Assembly: GCA_949299535.1 (NCBI GenBank)
Contig: CASGAQ010000003.1
Coordinates: 1-64,000, forward strand
Direction of reading: 5' to 3'
Source: an uncultured Eubacteriales bacterium
GTDB lineage: Bacteria > Bacillota > Clostridia > Oscillospirales > CAG-272
DNA: 64,000 bases
Below are positions 17,201 through 25,856 of this stretch, piece after piece (the first letter of the stretch is position 1; every line of letters starts with the position of its first letter). The translations under genes were made by a program, and so were the position numbers. Below the pieces are notes generated by a model. That model was given only the letters and a program-made list of their open reading frames with translations. It made no database searches and was not told where the DNA came from.

Positions 17201-17852
17201 CGAACCTTGTTTTTCCGAAATCACATTTTTCTGCCGCAAGAGCGTCTCTGAACTCTCTCAGCGTTTCCGTAAACATGGCAGTGCTGGCAAGCTTATCATA
17301 TATACGCGAAACAGATTCCGAAAGTGCCTTGTCGCTGCCTGGCTTTCCGAAAGTATCGGCAAAGGAAGAAAAATCTTTTATATCCGCCTCGCTTCGGCTG
17401 ACTCTTCCGAAAAAGAAATCGGAAATGAGTTCGTCCGCAACATTTTTTCGCAGCAGCACGTCCTGAGTTTCCGAAAGTACCGAAAAATCGGAAGGAAGTC
17501 CCGCCAACTGAAAATTTGATTTTACCAGCGATAAGCAAAAACTGCTGATAGTGCTTATCTTCGCACCGGAAAGACGAACGAGTTGGCGTGACATATGCTC
17601 CGAACCCGGAGCATCTATAAGCGCCTTCGAGAGCGCGGAACGTATTTTCTCGCGCAGATCGGCGGCTGCGTCATTAGTGAACGTTACAACGAGCATACGC
17701 GAGATATCCGCGCCGCTTTTAAGTTTTTCTATTATGCGCTGTGTCAGCACCGCAGTCTTTCCCGAACCTGCCGCAGCGGAAACAGCAAGTGCTGAACCGC
17801 GCGCCGAAATTGCATTTTTCTGGCTTTCGGTCCATTTTATATTTTCCGCCAT
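14271..17852 (-). CDS. ATP-dependent helicase/nuclease subunit A (AddA)
   Basis: 1193 residues from the ATG at 17852, chosen for GGGGGCGGA just upstream. AddA is the UvrD-like helicase with a C-terminal nuclease domain in AddAB, the Firmicutes equivalent of RecBCD, which resects double-strand breaks to Chi. Visible motifs are Walker A AAAGSGKTAVLT (about residue 27), the DEAH-equivalent IYIDEYQDTN, motif III-V regions with QNFRSTDEIL and SHQSKGLEFP, motif VI VLYVALTRAKERL, and the C-terminal nuclease LVQGIIDCAFF and ILVDYKTD. A TTGACA-17-TATACT promoter lies at 17895-17923. The usual partner addB is not upstream in this window; fba is. Confidence 0.95.
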   Translation of the reverse strand: MAENIKWTESQKNAISARGSALAVSAAAGSGKTAVLTQRIIEKLKSGADISRMLVVTFTNDAAADLREKIRSALSKALIDAPGSEHMSRQLVRLSGAKISTISSFCLSLVKSNFQLAGLPSDFSVLSETQDVLLRKNVADELISDFFFGRVSRSEADIKDFSSFADTFGKPGSDKALSESVSRIYDKLASTAMFTETLREFRDALAAEKCDFGKTRFGKGVFDYILKMCAHYGRIFSSMAEYASEHDEIAGYAPAFADDAAFLDEVNRSICSESCFEDVRKLFRSHSFAKLGRAAKGYIPTEYVAFCREARDEFKEECKKLCSGIFVFDETASEQGREMLVSAVSDLYEFMRLYKRRLDAEKRRRRAISFSDIEHKALSLVVGEDGAPTPLARSLSDDLDEIYIDEYQDTNEVQDKIFCALSRGDNRFVVGDVKQCIYAFRSADPSIFEKLIAESEKYSPTNTCEKQKIFLSQNFRSTDEILEFSNAVFEMQMERGGIMSYGADERLYGTGRHADRPNVAVCLKETGEQTEPEAEYVAHKISELLKTGRKSDGTRIMPSDIVIILRSVKNRAAVFLAELEKRGVPCEDLATERFFESPEVLLAVSFLNVIDNPARDIYLAATLKSPLYGVTLEELIYIRRYSSDGTLYDALCRFTEDTDFAKGKRFLADHERYREESRTKPCDELIWQIYIEKDMLSLVAASESESERESAEANLLELYNYARSFSGGTFRGVYDFLSFISDVIENGTKIDIPGSSGTADAVRIITSHQSKGLEFPVCFVSACGAALNKRDAAADIIIDKELGVIPKIASAYGLQRVNTPQRSAAAFKTAKSACEEEMRVLYVALTRAKERLFVTGEVSGNIADNKCKYDIFPEDGDSYFGYEGKFFSEYSALNSKNYLEMILPAVAGRNDICTFEIYTHKEELSDELPKEETADIESDESDITLYAAKKMIKERFSFVYPRGALSKVPSKLSVSRLYPDVLDENDTSKDETETAEGTADVPVPKFMLAEESAADGAKRGNATHLFMQFFDFDYVEKFGVDGEISRLEARKFIFPGDAALINRRALKSFFRNPLAEQMKKSKRIYREKRFIINYPAENFTLEESTKLALAGEKLLVQGIIDCAFFDEAGELILVDYKTDSFAFGIPPDEAERILRERHSRQIGYYKYACHEMFGVPCAHAYIYSFALNKTIEI

Positions 17853-17894
17853 ATTCCGCCCCCTCAAAAACATTAATACATCAATATATATTTC

Positions 17895-17923
17895 AGTATA
17901 AAGCAACAAAACCATTCTGTCAA
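17895..17923 (-). promoter_or_regulatory. Promoter of addA
   Basis: -35 TTGACA (17918-17923), 17-bp spacer, -10 TATACT (17895-17900) on the minus strand, 43 nt before the chosen start codon. Confidence 0.75.
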
Positions 17924-17984
17924 CAAATTTTAAAACGGCGCGCAACTGAATGTGCAAGCAACATACAGTACCTGAAACATAAGC

Positions 17985-18014
17985 AAAAAAGAGCTTTCTG
18001 TGAAAGCTCTTTTT
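17985..18014. terminator. Terminator of fba
   Basis: GAGCTTTCTGTGAAAGCTC (17991-18009) has a run of T on either strand. It lies 43 nt after the fba stop, separating it from addA. Confidence 0.75.
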
Positions 18015-18051
18015 CAGTGTCTGTATATATTATTGGTTTATAATAAGTCGG

Positions 18052-19017
18052 TCAAGCCTTTCCGTTAGAGCCGAGAACGTCAACGATTTTGTGTTTTACC
18101 ATCTTCTTAACTTCGTCACGAGCAACAGTAAGATAAGCTCTGGGATCGAATACGGACGGTTCGTTGCCGAGAACGCGGCGGATACCTGCCGTCATTGCAA
18201 GACGAATGTCGGAGTCGATATTGATCTTGCAGACTGCCATGCCGGCTGCTTTGCGGAGCTGTTCTTCGGGAATACCGATAGCGTTGGGAAGCTTGCCGCC
18301 GAGAGAGTTGATCTCTTTAACGTGTTCCTGGGAAACGGAAGACGCGCCGTGGAGAACTATCGGGAAGCCGGGAAGTCTCTTTTCGATTTCTTCAAGGATA
18401 TCGAAACGGAGAGGAGGAGGAAGAAGAACACCTTCGGGGCTGAGAGTGCACTGTTCGGGCGTGAATTTGTATGCGCCGTGGCTTGTGCCGATAGCGATGG
18501 CGAGAGAGTCTACGCCCGTTTTTGTTACAAATTCTTCAACTTCTTCGGGTCTTGTGTAGGAGGAATCTTCAGCGGAAACATTAACGTCGTCCTCGACGCC
18601 TGCAAGTCTTCCAAGCTCGCCCTCTACGACAACGCCGTGAGCATGAGCATACTCAACAACCTTTCTTGTAACTTCGATGTTCTCTTCGAAAGAATAGTGA
18701 GAACCGTCAATCATTACGGAAGAAAATCCGCCGTCGATGCACGCTTTGCAGATCTCAAAATCAGCGCCGTGGTCGAGATGGAGAGCAAGGTCGATACCCG
18801 TATCTTCAACAGCCGCTTTCGCAAGAGCCATAAGATATGCGTGTTTTGCATATTTTCTCGCGCCGGCAGATACCTGAAGGATAACGGGAGATTTTTCTTC
18901 GGCGCAGGCTTCCGTGATAGCCTGAATTATCTCCATGTTGTTGATGTTGAAAGCGCCTACCGCGTAACCGCCTTCGTATGCTTTCTTGAACATTTCTTTT
19001 GTTGTTACTATTGCCAT
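18052..19017 (-). CDS. fba: Class II fructose-1,6-bisphosphate aldolase
   Basis: 321 residues. It catalyses reversible cleavage of fructose 1,6-bisphosphate into dihydroxyacetone phosphate and glyceraldehyde 3-phosphate, using Zn2+. Class II motifs are LALHLDHGAD (Zn and catalytic Asp), VMIDGSHY, VEGELGRLAG (Glu ligand), GTSHGAYK, and the Zn/phosphate segments VLHGASSV and INIDSDIR. The start at 19017 follows GAGGAA; a longer in-frame start at 19047 lacks a site. It has its own promoter and terminator, so it is monocistronic. The highly optimised codons fit a strongly expressed glycolytic gene. Confidence 0.95.
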   Translation of the reverse strand: MAIVTTKEMFKKAYEGGYAVGAFNINNMEIIQAITEACAEEKSPVILQVSAGARKYAKHAYLMALAKAAVEDTGIDLALHLDHGADFEICKACIDGGFSSVMIDGSHYSFEENIEVTRKVVEYAHAHGVVVEGELGRLAGVEDDVNVSAEDSSYTRPEEVEEFVTKTGVDSLAIAIGTSHGAYKFTPEQCTLSPEGVLLPPPLRFDILEEIEKRLPGFPIVLHGASSVSQEHVKEINSLGGKLPNAIGIPEEQLRKAAGMAVCKINIDSDIRLAMTAGIRRVLGNEPSVFDPRAYLTVARDEVKKMVKHKIVDVLGSNGKA

Positions 19018-19091
19018 TTTTTGTTCCTCATTTCCGCATATCCGCATTTAAGCAGAGTATGCAAAATTTTTTGTTTACGGTTTATGAGAAT

Positions 19092-19120
19092 ATTTTACAC
19101 TATATTTCGGATTTTTGCAA
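19092..19120 (-). promoter_or_regulatory. Promoter of fba
   Basis: -35 TTGCAA (19115-19120), 17-bp spacer, -10 TAAAAT (19092-19097). The divergent rpsO promoter starts 64 bp away. Confidence 0.7.
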
Positions 19121-19183
19121 TATCATTTTCCAATGAATATTGAAAAAACTCGTGGGAATAATCAAAAAAGATTCAAAAATCTC

Positions 19184-19212
19184 TTTACTTTAAGAAAAAA
19201 TTATGATATAAT
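19184..19212 (+). promoter_or_regulatory. Promoter of rpsO
   Basis: -35 TTTACT (19184-19189), 17-bp spacer, -10 TATAAT (19207-19212). The resulting leader is about 125 nt. Confidence 0.75.
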
Positions 19213-19218
19213 TTCAAA

Positions 19219-19345
19219 CTGTACGGACCATGGCACAGCACGCGGACAGAGGCTTTTAAGCGCTTTCACCCACCGCCCGCTTTGCTTTCGGTGCATATCT
19301 TAATCAATTTTATCAAAATTTTATTATTTTTATGAGGTGAAAATT
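19219..19345 (+). promoter_or_regulatory. rpsO 5' leader, possible S15 autoregulatory site
   Basis: This GC-richer leader (19220-19300) stands out from its AT-rich flanks. Several bacterial S15 proteins repress their own mRNA through such leaders. I could not assign a known structure, so this is inference from length, position and composition. Confidence 0.35.
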
Positions 19346-19612
19346 ATGTTACTCAAAGAAGAAAAACAGGCTATCATCGCCGCAAATCAGACGCACGAAG
19401 GCGACACAGGTTCTCCCGAAGTTCAGATCGCTATCCTTACAACAAGAATCGCAGAACTCACAGAGCACCTTAAAAAGAATCCCCAGGATAACCACAGCCG
19501 CCGCGGTCTTTTCAAAATGGTAGGTAAAAGAAGAAACCTTCTCGGTTACCTTCAGAAAAAGGACATCAACCGTTACCGCGCAATCATCGAAAAACTCGGC
19601 ATCAGAAAATAA
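19346..19612 (+). CDS. rpsO: 30S ribosomal protein S15
   Basis: 88 residues, the normal length. S15 binds 16S rRNA helices 20-22 early in 30S assembly. The signature regions [30 protein letters not shown] and LLGYL are all present. The ATG at 19346 follows GAGGTGA by 5-6 nt; an earlier in-frame GTG at 19337 lies inside that ribosome site. It is followed by a terminator and then pnp, the conserved rpsO-pnp order. The 222-nt gap suggests pnp also has its own leader. Confidence 0.97.
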   Translation: MLLKEEKQAIIAANQTHEGDTGSPEVQIAILTTRIAELTEHLKKNPQDNHSRRGLFKMVGKRRNLLGYLQKKDINRYRAIIEKLGIRK

Positions 19613-19624
19613 GCTCGACATAAA

Positions 19625-19654
19625 GGGACGGACTTTTACTGTTCGTCCCTTTTG
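19625..19654 (+). terminator. Terminator or processing hairpin after rpsO
   Basis: GGGACG (19625-19630) pairs with CGTCCC (19644-19649), extended by a few weaker pairs, followed by TTTT. It lies between rpsO and pnp, so it may be a partial terminator. Confidence 0.65.
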
Positions 19655-19833
19655 ATAATGTCGCATTTCGGCAGAAAACGTAATTTCCGCTCGAAAAAAA
19701 GTTCATATCGCAGAGTGTTTGAATTTTGTATAGCAGTTAAACGAGAGCTGAAACGCTTCAGCTTTCATCTAAGTGCTAAACAACTTCGAACATTTTGTGA
19801 CAAATAAAAACCATAATTTTACAGGAGGCAAAA

Positions 19834-21924
19834 ATGTTCGAAAATTACAAAGTGTTCAATTACACATACGCAGGCAGACCTCTCGTTGTTGAAACGGGCA
19901 AGGTTGCAGGACTTGCAAACGGCTCTTGCATGATACGCTATGGGGAAACAGTTGTTCTCGCCTGTGCAACCGCAAGCGCAAAACCCCGCGACGGTATAGA
20001 CTTCCTTCCTCTTTCCGTCGACTATGACGAAAAAATGTATGCCGTCGGCAAAATTCCCGGCAGTTATCTTCGCAGAGAAGGCAGACCCTCCGAGAAAGCA
20101 ATTCTCACAAGTCGCGTAATAGACAGACCTATTCGTCCCCTTTTCCCAAAAGATCTCCGTAACGACGTAGCTCTCACTCTTACAGTCATGTCCGTTGACC
20201 AAGACTGTTCTCCCGAGATAACAGCTATGATAGGTGCTTCTGTCGCCCTTTCCATTTCCGATATTCCGTGGAACGGTCCTATCGGCGGCGCATTCGTAGG
20301 ACTCGTAGACGGACAGATAGTTATCAACCCCACGGCAGCTCAGCGCAAAGAAAGTTCGCTTGAACTTACGGTTGCGGCAAGCGAAAAGAAAGTCGTCATG
20401 ATAGAAGCAGGCGCTAAAGAAGTTCCCGACGATATCATGTTCGATGCTATCATGAAAGCTCATGAAGAGATAAAAGATCTCCTCAAATTCATCAATGAGA
20501 TAATAGCAGAAGTGGGCAAACCCAAATTCGATTATCCTTCCTGCGAGCTCGACCACGATATGTTCGACAAGATATTCAACTTCTGCGAAGCTGACGTTAT
20601 GGAAGCGCTTGATACGGACGACAAAACCGTCCGCGACGCAAGAATGCAGCCCATCATAGACAGAATTGAAGAAACTTTCTCCGAAGAATATCCCGATCTT
20701 GCAGTAGTGCTCCCCGAACTCATATATAAAATACAGAAAAAGATCGTTCGCCGTTGGCTCCTTGTAGACAAAAAGCGCGTTGACGGAAGAGCAATGGATC
20801 AGATCCGTCCTCTCGCCGCAGAAGTAGCGCTTCTTCCCCGCACTCACGGCTCCGGTCTTTTCACACGCGGTCAGACTCAGGTACTCACTATCGCAACGAT
20901 AGGCGCTCTTTCCGACAGCCAGCTTCTCGAAGGACTGGACGAAGAAACCGAAAAGAGATATATGCACCATTACAATATGCCCGGATATTCCACAGGCGAA
21001 GCTAAGGCTATACGCAGTCCCGGCAGACGCGAGATAGGTCACGGCGCCTTGGCTGAACGCGCACTCGTTCCGGTTCTTCCCTCTGTTGAAGAATTCCCCT
21101 ATGCTATAAGACTTGTTTCCGAAGTAGTTTCCTCCAACGGTTCTACATCTCAGGCTTCCATATGCGGTTCCACACTTGCCCTCATGGACGCCGGTATCCC
21201 GATAAAAGCTCCCGTTGCAGGTATCTCGTGCGGTCTTATCACGGCCGAAGACGGCTCTTTCGATACGATGCTCGATATCCAAGGTCTTGAGGACTTCTAC
21301 GGCGACATGGACTTCAAAGTTGCGGGAACTCACAAAGGCATCACAGCCATACAGATGGACCTCAAGATAGACGGTCTTACTCCCGAAATAATAAAACAGG
21401 CATTTGAACAGACTCGCAAAGGCCGCGATTATATCATCGACGATATAATTCTCAAAGCTATCCCCGCTCCCCGCAACGAAGTAAGTCCCTACGCTCCTAA
21501 ACTCATTCAGATGAAGATAAACCCCGACAAGATACGTGATGTTATCGGTTCCGGCGGCAAGATCATTCAGAAGATCACTGCCGACACGGGCGCGAAGATA
21601 GACATCAACGACGACGGTACGGTATATATTCTCGCAGTAAACCGCGAATCCGCTCAGGAAGCAAAGAATATTATAGACGCTATCGTATTCGAACCGGTCG
21701 AAGGCTGCTGCTACACCGGAACGGTAACAAGAATAATCCCCATAGGGGCGTTCGTCGAAATAGCTCCCGGAAAAGAAGGTCTTGTTCATATCTCCAAGCT
21801 TGCCAACAGAAGAGTCGAAAAAGTGGAAGACGTTGTCGATATCGGCGATGTCGTTACGGTCAAATTCCTCGGCACAGACGAAAAAGGCAGACTCAACCTC
21901 TCTATGAGAGACGCAAACAACTGA
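19834..21924 (+). CDS. pnp: Polyribonucleotide nucleotidyltransferase (PNPase)
   Basis: 696 residues, full length. PNPase degrades RNA 3' to 5' by phosphorolysis and acts as a homotrimer. Two RNase PH domains (about 1-220 and 310-540) flank an alpha-helical linker. The second carries FTRGQTQVL, PGYSTGEAKAIRSPGRREIGH-like and the catalytic DIQGLEDFYGDMDFKVAGT region. The KH domain (about 555-615, IGSGGKIIQKI) and C-terminal S1 domain (about 625-694, GAFVEIAPGKEGLVHIS) bind RNA. A CAGGAGG lies 5-6 nt before the ATG. The leader contains a hairpin with AGCTGAA/TTCAGCT arms near 19750-19770, possibly a site for RNase-mediated autoregulation. Confidence 0.97.
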   Translation: MFENYKVFNYTYAGRPLVVETGKVAGLANGSCMIRYGETVVLACATASAKPRDGIDFLPLSVDYDEKMYAVGKIPGSYLRREGRPSEKAILTSRVIDRPIRPLFPKDLRNDVALTLTVMSVDQDCSPEITAMIGASVALSISDIPWNGPIGGAFVGLVDGQIVINPTAAQRKESSLELTVAASEKKVVMIEAGAKEVPDDIMFDAIMKAHEEIKDLLKFINEIIAEVGKPKFDYPSCELDHDMFDKIFNFCEADVMEALDTDDKTVRDARMQPIIDRIEETFSEEYPDLAVVLPELIYKIQKKIVRRWLLVDKKRVDGRAMDQIRPLAAEVALLPRTHGSGLFTRGQTQVLTIATIGALSDSQLLEGLDEETEKRYMHHYNMPGYSTGEAKAIRSPGRREIGHGALAERALVPVLPSVEEFPYAIRLVSEVVSSNGSTSQASICGSTLALMDAGIPIKAPVAGISCGLITAEDGSFDTMLDIQGLEDFYGDMDFKVAGTHKGITAIQMDLKIDGLTPEIIKQAFEQTRKGRDYIIDDIILKAIPAPRNEVSPYAPKLIQMKINPDKIRDVIGSGGKIIQKITADTGAKIDINDDGTVYILAVNRESAQEAKNIIDAIVFEPVEGCCYTGTVTRIIPIGAFVEIAPGKEGLVHISKLANRRVEKVEDVVDIGDVVTVKFLGTDEKGRLNLSMRDANN

Positions 21925-21949
21925 ACCTGACTGATAAAAAGCGCATTTA

Positions 21950-21983
21950 TGCCAAGTGTCCTAAAGGACGCTTGGCAGTTTTA
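21950..21983 (+). terminator. Terminator of pnp
   Basis: TGCCAAGTGTCC pairs with GGACGCTTGGCA (21950-21976) across a 3-nt loop, followed by GTTTTATT. Confidence 0.8.
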
Positions 21984-21997
21984 TTGGCCTTACGCTA

Positions 21998-22033
21998 ACA
22001 GCCCGAAACAATTTTTGTTTCGGGCTGTTTTGA
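21998..22033 (+). terminator. Second terminator hairpin after pnp
   Basis: ACAGCCCGAAACA and TGTTTCGGGCTGT (21998-22029) form a long perfect stem with TTTT after it, a back-up stop. Confidence 0.75.
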
Positions 22034-22454
22034 AACTTGACGAGTATTTTTAATTTTTCGGAAATTGTCTTACAAAATCCCTGCTTTTTACGATATGAGA
22101 CAATATAACATAGTTTATAACATAGTTTATCGAATACACTTATTTTCATCGTCCACCACAAAGACCATAGGCGGTGTAGCTTTAGTAAAATCGTCAAATC
22201 GGGCTGTGTATCATACACCGGCAAACAAAAAACTCCGTATATTTTTGTATTTCGTGAAAATCCATTTTTAACCTCTTTTGAAAGCTTTCACTTATCAGTC
22301 GCAAAATTCCGTTTTGATTCGATTACTTTTTTTATTTTATAATAAAGCTTTTATTTAAGAATAACAGCAAAAGACAGTAACGAGCAAAAGCATCATTACT
22401 GTCCTATATAACCACATATAACCACACAGATTATGGTACACCTTTTATATAACT
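22034..22454. other. Non-coding stretch between converging genes
   Basis: I see no supported gene here. It contains a tandem ATAACATAGTTT repeat near 22106-22129, a repeated ATATAACCAC near 22406-22425, and near its right end a hairpin serving the minus-strand gene. Open frames on both strands lack ribosome sites and family features. Confidence 0.6.
22366..22403 (-). terminator. Probable terminator of the CmpB-like gene
   Basis: GACAGTAA (22373-22380) and TTACTGTC (22396-22403) form an 8-bp stem, followed by TTTT on the minus strand. Confidence 0.55.
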
Positions 22455-23096
22455 TCAGAAAAAGTGAAATCTTTCGCCGACCACTAATATATATCCGGTG
22501 CTGAATAAAAAATCACAGCAGAGCAGAATAACAAGACATAAACTTATACGCTTCGCCGTTCGGTAGGAGAGTTTTGATATAAGACGCATGAAAAGAGGCA
22601 AAATGGTGCTCATTGCGAGCGTTATCAAAAATCCCCACAAAATTGAATATTGCAGACATACATATTTCATAAACTCATACGGATATCCCTTATACGACCA
22701 CAGTACTATACCGAATATATTTTCGAATACTATACCGGTAACAAGTTCTACCGCCGAAGCAATGAATGTGACAACTAAAAAGTACAGCACATATGTACAG
22801 CCCTGCGTCAAAATACGGCAAGGACGCGAAAGAGAATTACAGCGTTCGAACAGGCGCCTGAATCTGCCCGTGCGCGGCATACCCACGGCAAAATATACAA
22901 CAAGTATTACACTCCCGTATACTGTGCAGAGCGGCATGGTAAAATATCCTCTGTCCATCGGTTTTCTCAGCAGAACAAACCATAACGTTTCCATCGTCCA
23001 GCCCAAAAAAGACACGATAAAAAACAAAAGTATAAGGTCAAATATTTTTCGTGTTCTTTTATTGTTTTCCGGTACAGCGCTTTTAATTGTTTTCAA
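22455..23096 (-). CDS. CmpB-type putative ABC-transporter permease-like membrane protein
   Basis: 213 residues from a TTG at 23096, chosen because GGGAGGGAG lies 6 nt upstream; the frame stays open further up without a ribosome site. About five hydrophobic segments. Family landmarks are FLGWTMETLWF, RGYFTMPLCTVYG, the membrane ELVTGIVFENIFG and LWSYKGYPYEF followed by CLQYSILWG, matching the Firmicutes family named putative ABC transporter permease (PF06541). The biochemical role is unknown, and no ATPase subunit is adjacent. The gene stands alone between pcrA and pnp. Confidence 0.8.
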   Translation of the reverse strand: MKTIKSAVPENNKRTRKIFDLILLFFIVSFLGWTMETLWFVLLRKPMDRGYFTMPLCTVYGSVILVVYFAVGMPRTGRFRRLFERCNSLSRPCRILTQGCTYVLYFLVVTFIASAVELVTGIVFENIFGIVLWSYKGYPYEFMKYVCLQYSILWGFLITLAMSTILPLFMRLISKLSYRTAKRISLCLVILLCCDFLFSTGYILVVGERFHFF

Positions 23097-23282
23097 TAAA
23101 ACTCCCTCCCGATATAATGAGCTTGATGGCACAAGACTCTTTTGAATAGAATATATCCGAAAAATATGTCGAAAAATGAGATAATTTGTGAACAGAAACA
23201 TCTGCCTCTTTTTGTACATAACAAAAACAATGCTTTGTTTTTGACAACGCCTTGTTTACTATTCAAATATCCTTATTTTTCC

Positions 23283-25676
23283 TTATGCTTTTGAGAGTTT
23301 GGCATATGTTGCCATAAGTTTCTTTGTTCCGACATTGTCGAAAGCTATTTCATAGAGTATATCCGCACCCATAGCTTTTGCGGAAAGAACCGTTCCCTCT
23401 CCGAAAGTGATATGCTTTACCCTGTCGCCGGCGGCAAAAGTCTCGCCGGAAGATTGAGCCTTTCCGACGTTTGCCGCAATCGCGCTTCGAGCAAAAAGTT
23501 CGTTTGAAATACGTATTTTTCTCGGTTTGTCGCTTTGTTCGGGTTTCGTCTTTTCCTTTTGCTTCGGAATCTCTTGGTCTTTATATTCAAGAGCTATCTC
23601 GCCGATAAAGCGCGACTGAGGATTATACATCGTTCTTCCGTAGAAAAGGCGCTCACGAGTATGTATCATATAGAGCCTGTCCTTCGCTCTGGTTATGGCA
23701 ACATAAGCGAGTCGGCGTTCTTCTTCAAGTTCTTCCGGAATCATGACAGAGCGCGCACTGGGGAAAAGTTCCTCTTCCATGCCCGGCAGGAATACAACAG
23801 GAAATTCAAGACCTTTTGCGCTGTGTATCGTCATAAGCACCACCGCGTCGGCTTCGGAGTCATAGTTATCCACATCGGCAACAAGCGCTATATCCTCAAG
23901 GAACCCTTCAAGCGTTGCATTTTCGTTGTTCTGTTCATACTCTGCAGCATACGAGATAAGCTCGCGCACGTTCTCGCTTCTCTCGGTGGATTCTCCGTTC
24001 GCTTCGGCTGCGGCAAGCATTTCACCGTATCCGGAAAGCTCTATCGTTTTTTCCACGAGCTTTGCAAGACCTTCTTTTTCCGCTATCGTTCGCAATCCTT
24101 TTATAAGGTAAACGAACATTTCAAACTTGCTTGCGGATTTGGAAACTGCGGGATAAAGTCGCGCGTTTTCCATAATATAGAACATACTCTTGCCCTCAGT
24201 CTCAGCAAGAAGTTCTATCTGATTCATAGTAGCTTCGCCTATTTTGCGCTTAGGCTCGTTGATGATACGGCGCAGGCGCAGATTGTCGTTGTTATTTGCC
24301 ACAACGGACAGATAAGCTATGATATCTTTTACTTCTTTGCGTTCAAAGAATCTCAAGCCACCCAAAAGCCTATAAGGGATACCGCTCTTGGCAAATATGT
24401 TTTCGAGCGCGCCCGATTGTGCATTTACCCTGTAAAGTACAGCGAAATCACCGTATTTTCTCTTTTCGCGGATAACAAGCTCCATTATCTTGTTGATAAT
24501 GAATTTTGCTTCGTCATGCTGCGTATCGACTCTCTTGACTACTATCTTTTCACCGTCGCCGCGGCATGAACGAAGTTCTTTTCCGCGCCTGCCGAAGTTA
24601 TGGCGTATAACGGAATTTGCCGCGCCGAGTATCGCGTTCGTTGAGCGGTAGTTGTCCTCAAGTTTGATAACAGACGTATCTTTTACCTTTTCGTCGAAAG
24701 TAAGTATATTTTCGACAGTTGCTCCGCGAAACTTATATATGCTCTGGTCATCGTCGCCAACGACCATAAGATTGCCCCAGCCGGAGGAAAGGAGATTTGC
24801 AAGTTCAAACTGTGCAAAGTTCGTATCCTGAAACTCGTCTATAAGTACATATTTGAACTTCTTCTGATAATGCGCCGCAATTTCGGAGTTGTTTTTGAGC
24901 ATAAGCACAGTCTTCATGATAATATCGTCGAAATCAACCGCGTCAGCCTCATAAAGACGCGTCTGATACATAGTGTAGACGGATGATATCATCTGCATTT
25001 TGAAGTCGTTGTGAGAGATATCCTCGTCAAAATCCTTCGGCGTCATAAGACGGTCTTTGGCGCGGCTTATCTCCGACATTATAGTCTTTGCAGAGAGAGT
25101 CTTTTCATCGACATTGAGCTGCTTCATGCAGTCAGAGATAATCTTTTTGGAATCCTCGGAATCGTATATCGTGAATGAACGTGAAAGTCCCGCTTCGGCG
25201 CTGTTGGCGCGAAGCATACGCAGACACATTGAATGAAAAGTGCCGCACCAAACGTCGTTTGCCGTCTCGCCCACAAGATTTTTCAGGCGAGTCTTCATTT
25301 CATTCGCCGCCTTGTTCGTAAATGTTATGGCGAGTATCTGCCAAGGCTCCGGCGGAAATTCCTTAAAGCCGTCAAGTATTTCTTCAGGCACCTCGTCGGC
25401 TTCGGCTAACGCCTCCAAATTCTTTACGGTTTCTTCGTTTACGGAATTCGGAACATACTCAGAAAAATAAGCGTTGCCGTACTTTAAAATAAAAGATATC
25501 CTGTTTACAAGCAATGTTGTTTTTCCTGTGCCGGCACCGGCAAGCACGAGCAGAGGTCCGTTTACGGAAAACACGGCTTTTCGCTGCATTTCATTGAGAA
25601 AACAGTATTTTTTTTCAAAAAGAGACTTCTTGGCGGAAAGATAGCGTTCGGAAAGACCGCCTGATTCGTAAGACAT
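23283..25676 (-). CDS. pcrA: UvrD/PcrA-type ATP-dependent DNA helicase
   Basis: 797 residues. A superfamily 1A 3'-5' helicase acting in nucleotide excision repair, plasmid replication and removal of RecA or stalled polymerase. Motifs: Walker A LAGAGTGKTTLL (about 45), motif Ia ITFTNKAANEM, motif II VLIDEFQDTN, motif III VGDDDQSIYKFRGA, motif IV NYRSTNAIL, motif V TIHSAKGLEFPVV and motif VI RLAYVAITRAKDRL. The C-terminal end has the PcrA-type RNA-polymerase-interacting Tudor-like fold: AGDRVKHITFGEGTV, then NVGTKKLMATYAKL. An insert of about 30 acidic residues lies between motifs I and Ia. AAAGGACGG lies 9 nt before the ATG. Confidence 0.95.
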   Translation of the reverse strand: MSYESGGLSERYLSAKKSLFEKKYCFLNEMQRKAVFSVNGPLLVLAGAGTGKTTLLVNRISFILKYGNAYFSEYVPNSVNEETVKNLEALAEADEVPEEILDGFKEFPPEPWQILAITFTNKAANEMKTRLKNLVGETANDVWCGTFHSMCLRMLRANSAEAGLSRSFTIYDSEDSKKIISDCMKQLNVDEKTLSAKTIMSEISRAKDRLMTPKDFDEDISHNDFKMQMISSVYTMYQTRLYEADAVDFDDIIMKTVLMLKNNSEIAAHYQKKFKYVLIDEFQDTNFAQFELANLLSSGWGNLMVVGDDDQSIYKFRGATVENILTFDEKVKDTSVIKLEDNYRSTNAILGAANSVIRHNFGRRGKELRSCRGDGEKIVVKRVDTQHDEAKFIINKIMELVIREKRKYGDFAVLYRVNAQSGALENIFAKSGIPYRLLGGLRFFERKEVKDIIAYLSVVANNNDNLRLRRIINEPKRKIGEATMNQIELLAETEGKSMFYIMENARLYPAVSKSASKFEMFVYLIKGLRTIAEKEGLAKLVEKTIELSGYGEMLAAAEANGESTERSENVRELISYAAEYEQNNENATLEGFLEDIALVADVDNYDSEADAVVLMTIHSAKGLEFPVVFLPGMEEELFPSARSVMIPEELEEERRLAYVAITRAKDRLYMIHTRERLFYGRTMYNPQSRFIGEIALEYKDQEIPKQKEKTKPEQSDKPRKIRISNELFARSAIAANVGKAQSSGETFAAGDRVKHITFGEGTVLSAKAMGADILYEIAFDNVGTKKLMATYAKLSKA

Positions 25677-25736
25677 CTGTAAATACCGTCCTTTCGATAA
25701 TAAAAAGTTATGTTAAAATCTCAAATTATTATTTTG

Positions 25737-25765
25737 ATTATACTATAAAATCGAAATTAAAGCAA
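25737..25765 (-). promoter_or_regulatory. Promoter of pcrA
   Basis: -35 TTGCTT (25760-25765), 17-bp spacer, -10 TATAAT (25737-25742) on the minus strand. Confidence 0.7.
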
Positions 25766-25820
25766 CAAATTTTTTTATAAATTGTCGTATAATGTCGCAA
25801 ATATTTTTTTGGAAAAGGTA

Positions 25821-25856
25821 TTGTTTTATTTGTGCAAATATGATATGATATTTGCA
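25821..25856 (+). promoter_or_regulatory. Promoter of the carboxypeptidase gene with palindrome over the -10
   Basis: -35 TTGTTT (25821-25826), 17-bp spacer, -10 TATGAT (25844-25849). A perfect 9-bp inverted repeat, TGCAAATAT (25833-25841) and ATATTTGCA (25848-25856), straddles the -10, so a repressor bound there would block RNA polymerase. Downstream, a GTTCCC/GGGAAC stem (25911-25938) sits in the leader. Confidence 0.6.

Noticed and set aside
18091-19143. 350-codon frame opposite fba
   Set aside because: Reverse shadow of the aldolase gene, low-complexity translation without domains.
19819-21789. A 656-codon open frame opposite pnp
   Set aside because: It is the complement of the conserved PNPase gene, with Cys/Phe/Tyr-rich, domain-free translation; strong codon bias of pnp keeps the reverse frame open.
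22065-22271. Small gene in the pnp downstream gap
   Set aside because: No ribosome site, composition follows local AT-rich repeats, and no family similarity recognised.
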